This document shows, in pieces, positions 37,093 to 45,121 of a stretch of DNA of 64,000 bases. Origin of the DNA: Bacteroidota bacterium (GTDB lineage Bacteria > Bacteroidota > Bacteroidia > Bacteroidales > JACABE01); contig JAPLDQ010000043.1 of assembly GCA_026391675.1 (NCBI GenBank), forward strand, positions 28,577 to 92,576. The letters run 5' to 3'. How positions within the stretch are numbered: position 1 is the stretch's first letter; each line of letters starts with the position of its first letter. Position numbers and translations under genes: made by a program. The notes beneath the pieces were generated by a model that was given only the letters and a program-made list of their open reading frames with translations, ran no database searches and was not told the origin of the DNA.

Positions 37093-39612
37093 ATGAAAAA
37101 TATTTATTTAAAATTCAGTTTATTATTTTTGATATTTAGCTTTATATCAATAAATAATGCAAATTCACAATCTAATCAATATTTAAATTTTGATGGTTTA
37201 GATGATTATGTTAACGTACCCAATGCTTCCACATTGGTTTCAGGTACAAGTTCTATGTCGATTACCGGTTGGTTTTTTCTGTCACAATTGGGTTATGGTC
37301 ATGGTATGATGGGTTTTCGCGGAAGCGGAGCAACATTTTACCTTATCGAATTGGGTACCGGTCAGATTGAATGTCGTTATGTTAATGCTTCAAATACTTT
37401 ATTTCAGGTTACAGCTCCTGCAAATACTTTAATTCCTAATTTATGGCAACATTATGCCTGGGTATATGATGGAAGTGCTGTAAAGTTATATCTTAACGGC
37501 AATCTGGTTGGCTCTACTGCTGCTTCCGGTTCATTTCCTGCTATCAATACGGCGGCATTTGTAATAGGATTAAGTCCTGCTACAGGTTATAATTTTTATT
37601 ATAAAGGCGGAATTGATGAAGTTACATTATGGAAAAAGGCATTAACACAGGCTGAAATACAATATATGCAAACCCATGAACCTGTGGGTAATGAGCAGGA
37701 TTTGCAATTATATTATAAATTTAATCAGGGTGTTCCCGGAGCAAATAACGGAAATATAACCAAGCTTACAAATGAAGTGGCTGCCAATACTCCAACATAT
37801 GATGGTGATATTACAAATTTTGCCATGAATGGGAATACATCAAACTTTATTGGAACCCTGAATTCTTCCTTTCAGGCTATTTCTTTTCCTCCAATCGGAC
37901 CAAAACTTACAACATCTCCTCCATTTAAATTAACGGCAACAGCTACATCCGGACTAGCTGTAGGATATACATTAATTTCCGGTCCTGCAACAATTCACAA
38001 TGATACAGTTACATTAACCGGTGCCGGTACTGTAAAAATACAAGCTTATCAGAATGGCAATGCTCAATATGATACTGCTGTTCCTATTTTAAATACTTTT
38101 GATGTTGTAAATCCAACCACTAATGTTCCTATTATAGACCCAAGACATCCTTTAGCCGGGAATGTTTATATGCCGGCACTTGCAAAAATACAATTGGCTG
38201 CTATAGCTACTATTAATTATACTCCGGTTTTTTCAGTTCAGGAACTGCATTTTAAAATTAACGGAACAACAATAGCTGCCCATGATTTTGGTAACGGACA
38301 TTATACTGCATGGTGGCAACCACCTGCCTATGGCAGTTATACTGTTGAAATTTATTCGACCAATAATTTTGGTGCTGTAGCTTCAAAAACAGTTAATATT
38401 AATGTTACCTCAACTGTTGCTGATACGACTGTACAGGCATTTAGCGGAATAATAAATAATTCATCAGTTATTAATGAAGTAACTGTTGATGGTGAACTTC
38501 CCTCGTTTTTAGGCGCTTATGATACAATTTATGCAACTTTAACTGTCAGCTGTCCTCCGGGTGGTTGTGGTGCCTGGGATTATGTCAGAAGTATAAGGGC
38601 AAGAAGCCACGAAGGAAACTGGTTTGAAATTATCCGCTATATTACACCTTATGGTACTGCCTGTTCTCATAAATTAAATCTGGCTGATTATGCTTCTATT
38701 CTAAATGGTAAAGTTACTTTTAAAATAATGGGTCTGGATAATGGTTATTATTATGCATTGTCTTTTACCTATAAAAAAGGATTAGGGCCACATCCTCCAA
38801 TATATAGTCAGGTTACTGAAATGTGGGATGCACATTATGATTTTGGAAATTATGCCAATCAACAACCCGTTGGTGTGTATAATTATACCTTCCCTGCAAA
38901 TGTACAGGCATCAAAAATCAAATTAGTTTCTACTGGTCATGGCGGACCGAGTAATACAAGTAATGCTGCTGAATTTTACGATGCAACACATCATGTTTAT
39001 ATAAACAATGTAAACACTTATACCCAACACAACTGGACTACCTGTAATCCTAATCCTGATAACTGTATGCCACAGAGTGGTACATGGCAATATAACCGTG
39101 CCGGATGGTGTCCCGGAACCATAGCCCGGCCATTTGATTTTACCATTGCCCAGAATATTATCACGGGTGGTAATATGGCTGTAAAATATGTATTTTATGA
39201 AGGATATATCGATCAGTGCAATCCTAATTATCCCGGTTGTGTTTCAGGAACTACATGTACTGATTGTAACGCCGACGTCCAGCCATTTCTGGTTGTAAAC
39301 TCCAATCTGATAAATTTCTTTAATGTTCCTCCACCTGATCCTCAAATAGTAACAATTGAAGAGCCAAAAGCCGATTTGGGAATATTTATATACCCTAATC
39401 CTTCCAATGGTAAATTCAATTTAATGACAAAGGATAAAAAACAAAAAAATAACCAGGTAGCCATTTACAATTTAATGGGTAAGCAAATCAAACAATTTGA
39501 ATGGAATGGGGATGATACAACCATTGATATCTCTAATAATCCAAGTGGTATTTATTTAATGAAAATCAGCAATTCCAAGGGCGCTGACATTAAAAAGTTA
39601 ATCGTTAGATAG
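37093..39612 (+). CDS. LamG + PNGase F-like secreted protein, second copy
   Basis: 839-aa paralog of the preceding gene, 15 bp downstream and thus in the same operon. The domain order is the same: signal peptide (about 1-26, NANSQ), LamG (about 27-215, QYLNFDGLDDYVNVPN ... GGIDEVTLWKKAL), Ig-like linkers with the shared IIDPRHPLAGNVYM segment, a PNGase F-like region (about 450-755), and a T9SS type A sorting domain (IYPNPSNGKFNL ... DIKKLIVR). D496 (CGAWDYV) and E627 (NAAEFYD) align with D60 and E206 of PNGase F, and RAGWCPG is kept; the E118 position again lacks an acid and this region is shortened (KIMGLDNGYYYALSF). The shared loss suggests it predates the duplication. Confidence 0.8.
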   Translation: MKNIYLKFSLLFLIFSFISINNANSQSNQYLNFDGLDDYVNVPNASTLVSGTSSMSITGWFFLSQLGYGHGMMGFRGSGATFYLIELGTGQIECRYVNASNTLFQVTAPANTLIPNLWQHYAWVYDGSAVKLYLNGNLVGSTAASGSFPAINTAAFVIGLSPATGYNFYYKGGIDEVTLWKKALTQAEIQYMQTHEPVGNEQDLQLYYKFNQGVPGANNGNITKLTNEVAANTPTYDGDITNFAMNGNTSNFIGTLNSSFQAISFPPIGPKLTTSPPFKLTATATSGLAVGYTLISGPATIHNDTVTLTGAGTVKIQAYQNGNAQYDTAVPILNTFDVVNPTTNVPIIDPRHPLAGNVYMPALAKIQLAAIATINYTPVFSVQELHFKINGTTIAAHDFGNGHYTAWWQPPAYGSYTVEIYSTNNFGAVASKTVNINVTSTVADTTVQAFSGIINNSSVINEVTVDGELPSFLGAYDTIYATLTVSCPPGGCGAWDYVRSIRARSHEGNWFEIIRYITPYGTACSHKLNLADYASILNGKVTFKIMGLDNGYYYALSFTYKKGLGPHPPIYSQVTEMWDAHYDFGNYANQQPVGVYNYTFPANVQASKIKLVSTGHGGPSNTSNAAEFYDATHHVYINNVNTYTQHNWTTCNPNPDNCMPQSGTWQYNRAGWCPGTIARPFDFTIAQNIITGGNMAVKYVFYEGYIDQCNPNYPGCVSGTTCTDCNADVQPFLVVNSNLINFFNVPPPDPQIVTIEEPKADLGIFIYPNPSNGKFNLMTKDKKQKNNQVAIYNLMGKQIKQFEWNGDDTTIDISNNPSGIYLMKISNSKGADIKKLIVR

Positions 39613-39626
39613 TTTATTTTCAATAC

Positions 39627-39663
39627 AAAAAACTCCTTTTTTCGTCAGATAAAGGAGTTTTTT
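39627..39663 (+). terminator. Terminator of the LamG/PNGase F-like pair
   Basis: Stem AAAAAACTCCTTT (39627-39639) pairs with AAAGGAGTTTTTT (39651-39663), followed by T-rich sequence, 14 bp after the stop codon. It separates this operon from the susCD pair. Confidence 0.85.
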
Positions 39664-39708
39664 ATATTTTTTCTTTTATAATTTTAATTTTCCAACCAAT
39701 TTTGTAAT

Positions 39709-42700
39709 ATGATAAAACAATTATTTTTTTCTTTTTGCCTTGTTTTAGGAATAATTAGCACACTTAATGCTCAGCAAACAAAAATTACAGTTAGCGGAAC
39801 TGTTAAGTCTTTTGAAGACGGTTCAACTTTACCTTTTGTAACAGTAGCAATAAAAGGAACCACAGAGGGCGTAAAAACTGATTTTGACGGGAAGTATACC
39901 TTAAAAAATGTTTCACCCACAGATACACTTGTATTTAGTTTTGTGGGTTATCAACCTCAAAAAACAGGTGTTAATAATCAATCCGTTATTAATGTTTCTT
40001 TACACGTAACAGCAAGTGTATTGAAAGAAGTGGTAGTAACAGCACTTGGTGTAAGCAGACAAACAAGGGAAGTAGGTTATTCTACTCAAAAAGTTGATGG
40101 AAGTGATCTTCAACGGTCCAATAGTTCAAATATAATAAGTGCTATGAGCGGGAAATCAGCCGGGGTCCAGATTGCAAACCCAGATGGTGTTGACGGAGGA
40201 ACTACACGTATTACCATTCGTGGAAATAACAATATCTCCGGCAAAAATCAACCCCTGATAGTTGTTGATGGTACTCCTATAGAAAACGATCCGGGATTTA
40301 CTTATACCAATGCAAGCAGCAAAACATTACAAACCGGGGTTGACTGGGGCTCTGCCATTAATAATATTAATGCTCAGGATATAGAAGATATCAATATTTT
40401 AAAAGGAGGTGCTGCATCGGCATTATATGGCTCGAGAGGGGCAAACGGTGTTATTTTAATTACTACAAAAAAAGGGAAAAAGCAAAAAGGAATCGGAGTA
40501 ACCTATAATGTCAGTTATAAAATCACCATACCCTATCTTTACAGGGATGTTCAGAATAAATATGGTTATGGTGGTCCTAATACTTTTGGCACACAAGCTT
40601 TCAGAAGTGATACCATCAATCCTTTTCCTCAATATTCAACATCAGCTTTACGTTTAGATGCTCAGGGAAATACAATAAGTTCAAACGCTTTATTCGGAAG
40701 CTATGGCGGTTCTGTATCCTGGGGACCTCAAATGAATGGAGATTCTGTTAGATGGTGGGATGGAAGTATACGCTTTTGGTCGCCTCAGCCTGATAACCAG
40801 GCATTAGCATACAAAAACGGGTATACAGTATCTCATAATATTGCCCTGGAAGGAGGAACAGAAAGAGCCAGCATGCGTGTTTCTATTTCAATGCTGGATA
40901 ATCAACCGATTATTTATAATTCTGAATATAATCAGACCACCATCAGCTTAAATTCTTCATTAAAGGTTTCTGAAAAAGTTAACGTTGTTGCTACTGCATC
41001 TTATCTTGAATATCACCGCTTGAATTCTCCCGATTTAGGAGATTCATGGGATGGATTCAGCAAAGGAATGTTATACAGCTGGCCACGTAGCTATCAGGGC
41101 GAAGATTTTTATAACTACCAGTTTGCTGATGGTTCAAGAAACCCAAATAATGGATATCCTTATCTCTATGTTAATAAGGATCTATGGTGGAAATATTTTA
41201 ATAATAATACTACACTGGACAGAAATAAACTGATGGGTGGGCTTGCCTTAAATTATAATATAATGCCATGGTTAAGTTTTACAGCAAGAACCGGATTGGA
41301 TTTTCAACTGGATGAATATACTACCAAAAACAAACCAACTGATGTGTTGGGTTTGCTTAACGGTTATTATTCAAATTCGTTAAAAAAAGACCGAAGTACC
41401 AACAATGAGTTTTTATTTACTTTTTCAAAAGACAGCATTTTAAATTCAGAAGTTAATGTAAAATTCAATATTGGAGGTTCAAGCTGGGAAAGAAATATTT
41501 ATGGCATTAACGGTAATTCAGGTAAATTATGGTATTATCCTAATATGTATTCTTTTTTAAATTATACTCAACCTGATACATCACGGCATGTTACCGGTGA
41601 CCAGCTTTTAGATGTTAAATCCGGTGAATCATTATGGCGTAAAAGGATAAATTCAATTTATTCTTTTGTAAATTTATCCTATAAGAACTACCTTTTTGTT
41701 GATATAACCGGGCGTTGGGACTGTTCATCTGCATTGCCCTATGAAAATAAATATGATTCTCCTGTTAGAAACTTCTTCTATAATTCCTATTTTTATCCTT
41801 CACTTACCTTAAGTTTTATACCATTTGAAGCTTTTAATTATAAAAACGACTGGATCAGCTTTTTAAAAGTCAGGGGAGGTGCTTCGCAAACAGCTACGGA
41901 TACCGATCCTTATCAAACTTCATTTGCTTATACATCAACCATGTATGGTGGAAATCAGTCAGCAGGTTATCCTTCAACCGTTCCTCCAATTGCTTTAAAA
42001 CCGCAACGTGTTAATTCTTACGAGTTTGGTACAAATATTGAGTTTTTAAACGGTAAAATAGCCCTTGATTTTACTTATTATTATGTTTATTCTAAAGAAC
42101 AGATAATACAACTTCCTGTGCCAATATCTTCAGGTGCGAGTCAGATTACTACCAATGAAGGTGTGTTAACTAACAGAGGAATTGAAATTATTTTAAATAC
42201 AACTCCTTATCACACTAAAGATTTTACTTTTAAAACAGGCTTAAATTTTTCAAGAAACAGAAATAAAGTTTTAAGTTTAGGCGGAATTACGGATGATTAT
42301 CCAATTGCAAATATATGGGGTACTTCAGGGCCAATGATGATATTACATTCAGGCGATGATTTCGGAACCATATCCGGTTGGGATTATGTTAAGGATGCCA
42401 ATGGAAACCGAATAGTAAATGATAAAGGTACTGAATATATAAAAACGGCATCAAGAGTTCCTATTGGCAATGCTTCACCTAAATTTACTGCAGGTTGGTC
42501 AATGAACTTCAGATATAAAGATTTTACTTTGAGTACATTGGTTGATACAAAGTGGGGCGGCGATATTTATAGCGGATCATATGCTATCAGTCTGCAAACC
42601 GGACAAAGTCCTGAAACACTGCTCGAAAGGGATGGTGGCGGATTACCATATACTGACCCATACGGACATACCAGCAATATTGGTGTTGTATTACAGGGCG

Positions 42701-43056
42701 TTCATCAGGATGGCACTCCTAATACTACGGTTGTCCATTACTATTATAAATATTTAAATGCAGGCGGATGGGGTCCAGGAGTATTAACTACTCCGGCAGT
42801 ATTGGAAAATACCTGGGTAAAATGCCGCGAAATAGCATTTTCCTATACATTACCGGCAAAATATCTAAAACAAATTAAAATCTTTCAGGAATTAAGTTTT
42901 TCAATTGTTGGCAGAGATTTGTTTTATATATATAAAACTTTGCCTGATAACATAAATCCTGAAGGAATTCTGGGTGCCGGTGATGCACAGGGCTTTGAAT
43001 GGGCTTCAATGCCGGGAACACGATCCTTCTCATTTCAAATTAATGCCAAATTTTAA
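39709..43056 (+). CDS. SusC/RagA-family TonB-linked outer-membrane protein
   Basis: 1115-aa TonB-dependent outer-membrane channel for glycans, peptides or other large nutrients. Signal peptide about 1-22 (TLNAQ). A carboxypeptidase-regulatory-like domain (about 26-110, VSGTVKSFEDGSTLPFVTV, DFDGKYTLKNV) is typical of SusC. A TonB plug follows with GVQI, ITIRGNNNISG, PLIVVDGTPI and ALYGSRGANGVILITTKKG. The rest is the beta-barrel, ending in a terminal phenylalanine (INAKF), the usual barrel-assembly signal. It pairs with the SusD-like gene 23 bp downstream. No sigma/anti-sigma or hybrid two-component regulator is adjacent, and no glycoside hydrolase, so the substrate is not told by the sequence itself. 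Confidence 0.95.
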   Translation: MIKQLFFSFCLVLGIISTLNAQQTKITVSGTVKSFEDGSTLPFVTVAIKGTTEGVKTDFDGKYTLKNVSPTDTLVFSFVGYQPQKTGVNNQSVINVSLHVTASVLKEVVVTALGVSRQTREVGYSTQKVDGSDLQRSNSSNIISAMSGKSAGVQIANPDGVDGGTTRITIRGNNNISGKNQPLIVVDGTPIENDPGFTYTNASSKTLQTGVDWGSAINNINAQDIEDINILKGGAASALYGSRGANGVILITTKKGKKQKGIGVTYNVSYKITIPYLYRDVQNKYGYGGPNTFGTQAFRSDTINPFPQYSTSALRLDAQGNTISSNALFGSYGGSVSWGPQMNGDSVRWWDGSIRFWSPQPDNQALAYKNGYTVSHNIALEGGTERASMRVSISMLDNQPIIYNSEYNQTTISLNSSLKVSEKVNVVATASYLEYHRLNSPDLGDSWDGFSKGMLYSWPRSYQGEDFYNYQFADGSRNPNNGYPYLYVNKDLWWKYFNNNTTLDRNKLMGGLALNYNIMPWLSFTARTGLDFQLDEYTTKNKPTDVLGLLNGYYSNSLKKDRSTNNEFLFTFSKDSILNSEVNVKFNIGGSSWERNIYGINGNSGKLWYYPNMYSFLNYTQPDTSRHVTGDQLLDVKSGESLWRKRINSIYSFVNLSYKNYLFVDITGRWDCSSALPYENKYDSPVRNFFYNSYFYPSLTLSFIPFEAFNYKNDWISFLKVRGGASQTATDTDPYQTSFAYTSTMYGGNQSAGYPSTVPPIALKPQRVNSYEFGTNIEFLNGKIALDFTYYYVYSKEQIIQLPVPISSGASQITTNEGVLTNRGIEIILNTTPYHTKDFTFKTGLNFSRNRNKVLSLGGITDDYPIANIWGTSGPMMILHSGDDFGTISGWDYVKDANGNRIVNDKGTEYIKTASRVPIGNASPKFTAGWSMNFRYKDFTLSTLVDTKWGGDIYSGSYAISLQTGQSPETLLERDGGGLPYTDPYGHTSNIGVVLQGVHQDGTPNTTVVHYYYKYLNAGGWGPGVLTTPAVLENTWVKCREIAFSYTLPAKYLKQIKIFQELSFSIVGRDLFYIYKTLPDNINPEGILGAGDAQGFEWASMPGTRSFSFQINAKF

Positions 43057-43079
43057 AAAGCTTATAAAAAAATACGACA

Positions 43080-44717
43080 ATGAATATAAAAACTATTTCT
43101 GTTTTAATTTTAATTAGTGTTTTCTTAAGTACTTCGTGTACAAAAGATTTTGAGGATATTAATACCAATCCGGCAATTTTCACAACTGCAAGTGACGGAT
43201 CATTATTTAATGATGTAATCAGTTCATTAATGATTGGAGGAGAAGAGCATTTATTTTTAAATAATGAGATTCTATACAATCAGACGCAAATGGCATTTTG
43301 TGTTAATCCAAGGTATCCAATTGGAGGAATGGCAAGAGGTATAGAGGCTCCATGGTCCGGTTATTATTCCAATCTTCCCAATATCAGGGAACTCCAGAGG
43401 AGATTTAATAAAGCGATACCTTCAGCTGAAATTAATAATATGAAAGCCATGGTTAAAATCATAATGGCTTATAAGACTTTTAAAATTACAGATTTTTTTG
43501 GAGATGTACCTTATTCTGAAGCAGGATATGGCTTTATGGATGTTACAAAACTGAGACCAAAATTCGACTCACAACGAAGTATATATCTTGCATTATTGGA
43601 CGAATTAAAATGGGCACAAGATAGTATAAATATTACTGCTACAGCTGAACCTTTTGCAACTTTTAAAAACTTTGATAAATTATTCTCCGGAAATCTTACA
43701 ATGTGGAAGAAATTTGCCAATTCTCTGCGGTTGCGCTATGCCATGCGTATGTCTGATAAAGAGCCGGTACTTGCCGGACAGATAATTGCTGATATTATTA
43801 ATAATCATAAACCGGTTTTAACCGGAATTGACTTTAGTAGTGTATTATTGGAAAAAGCAGCCATTTATCCCGGAAGTTGCGGTGAAAAGAATTCATCCGT
43901 AATATATGCTTTACATGAAGATGCCGGTTTAAGAATGGGTTCTAATTTCTGGCATTTACTTTCAAGCCATGACAGTACGGATGGTAGTGGTGTTTTTGAT
44001 GCAAGGGCATATTTGTTTTTTGAAACCAACGGAAGCAATAAATGGGTAGCTTGTCCTCAACTTTCATCCTCATTATCCGAAGGTGGTGTGCCTTATATGG
44101 AACAGCGTAATTCAGTGGGTGGTTTTGCTGTAAAAGAAGTTGCTCCGGATAAATGTAAGTTTTCACCTTTAAATTATTTTTTGGTAAGTGATGAAGTAAA
44201 TATGCCTGAAATATTAATGACAGGAGCTGAAGTCCATTTTTTAAAAGCAGAAGCATATATGAGAGGAATTGGTGTTGCCCAGAGTGAGAGTGATGCAAGT
44301 AACGAATATTTAGCCGGAGTTCAGGCTTCGCTAACTTTCTGGACAAATACCCTTAATGGAACAAGGTTAAAAAATGATGGTACCCCATTCAGCACATTAA
44401 TAACTATACCTTCGCAATTAACGTTTGCTTATCTTCAGACTAAAATTGGATTATGGAATTTCTCTACTTCAGACGATAAACTTAGCCATATTTATAGTCA
44501 GCAGTTGATTGATTTTTTCAAACAACCGGCTGAAGCCTTCGCTTTGGTCAGGAGGGTATATGGAAAAATTCCACGTGAAATAAATGGAACGGACGGACAA
44601 CTTAAATATTACCGTTTTGTAATTCCTGCCAGTGAAATTACTTATAATCAGGCAAACTGGATGAGTGCTTATGGTTCAAAGGATGACGTTTTAACCAAAG
44701 TCTGGTGGATGAAATAA
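43080..44717 (+). CDS. SusD/RagB-family substrate-binding lipoprotein (SusD-like_2 type)
   Basis: 545-aa surface lipoprotein that caps the SusC channel. The lipobox LSTSC puts the lipid-modified cysteine at C20, followed by TKDFEDINTNP, whose acidic residues fit the surface-export signal of Bacteroidota lipoproteins and which is a standard start of SusD-like_2 proteins. Further marks: AMVKIIMAYKTFKITDFFGDVPYSEA (TPR-helix region), LKWAQDSI, WKKFANSLRLRYAMRMSD, and the C-terminal LSHIYSQQLIDFFKQPAEAFALVRR. SusD-like_2 members are often found in loci for non-starch substrates, including peptides. It ends at a strong terminator. Confidence 0.93.
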   Translation: MNIKTISVLILISVFLSTSCTKDFEDINTNPAIFTTASDGSLFNDVISSLMIGGEEHLFLNNEILYNQTQMAFCVNPRYPIGGMARGIEAPWSGYYSNLPNIRELQRRFNKAIPSAEINNMKAMVKIIMAYKTFKITDFFGDVPYSEAGYGFMDVTKLRPKFDSQRSIYLALLDELKWAQDSINITATAEPFATFKNFDKLFSGNLTMWKKFANSLRLRYAMRMSDKEPVLAGQIIADIINNHKPVLTGIDFSSVLLEKAAIYPGSCGEKNSSVIYALHEDAGLRMGSNFWHLLSSHDSTDGSGVFDARAYLFFETNGSNKWVACPQLSSSLSEGGVPYMEQRNSVGGFAVKEVAPDKCKFSPLNYFLVSDEVNMPEILMTGAEVHFLKAEAYMRGIGVAQSESDASNEYLAGVQASLTFWTNTLNGTRLKNDGTPFSTLITIPSQLTFAYLQTKIGLWNFSTSDDKLSHIYSQQLIDFFKQPAEAFALVRRVYGKIPREINGTDGQLKYYRFVIPASEITYNQANWMSAYGSKDDVLTKVWWMK

Positions 44718-44764
44718 TTTTCATCTAAATATTTAGGTGAAAATGTTTTTACAATAAGCATCAC

Positions 44765-44803
44765 AAAAGAGCTGTTCTGTCAATAGAACAGCTCTTTTTT
44801 TTT
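44765..44803 (+). terminator. Terminator of the susCD pair
   Basis: Perfect 14-bp stem AAAAGAGCTGTTCT (44765-44778) and AGAACAGCTCTTTT (44785-44798) followed by a T tract. Confidence 0.9.
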
Positions 44804-44885
44804 GATTGGTTTTTAGAAAAAACATAAATTTAGAAAATCATATATTTACATATAAATTAGCTTTTTAAAGCTGGAATTTGAGCAC

Positions 44886-44936
44886 ATAATTAGGTAATTT
44901 TACCTATAATCCCATCTGTTTATTAGATTAATTTTG
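44886..44936 (+). promoter_or_regulatory. Conserved upstream block of the giant genes, copy 2
   Basis: ATAATTAGGTAATTTTACC at the left, TAATTTTG (44929-44936, TAnnTTTG match) at the right, 43 bp between their starts, as in copy 1 at 18235-18285. The left part forms the dyad GGTAA-TT-TTACC (44893-44904), perfect here. The giant gene starts 186 bp downstream. Confidence 0.5.
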
Positions 44937-45121
44937 TTGCAAATTAATTTTCATAAGTTGAAGTATTTATTTTTTTTTCTGAAATATTTGAAATATTACC
45001 ATTATTTCAGTCCAAGATTCAATATTATCAACTTTAAAACCAATAGGTTAAGTGTAATTAAATAGAAAAATAAAGGTTCAAATAAAAATTTCAAATTGTA
45101 TTATTAAACATTTAAAATATC

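Larger units (their letters stand above)
44718..45121. other. Intergenic region upstream of the second giant gene
   Basis: 404 bp. It holds the susCD terminator, then the conserved block at 44886-44936, then an AT-rich leader of about 185 bp with TCTGAAATATTT, a word also present in the leader of the first giant gene. No open frame of interest. Confidence 0.6.

Noticed and set aside
43942..44346. 134-codon open frame on the minus strand inside the susD gene
   Set aside because: The plus-strand SusD-like product is complete with conserved motifs, and the antisense translation has no signal, domain or start context.
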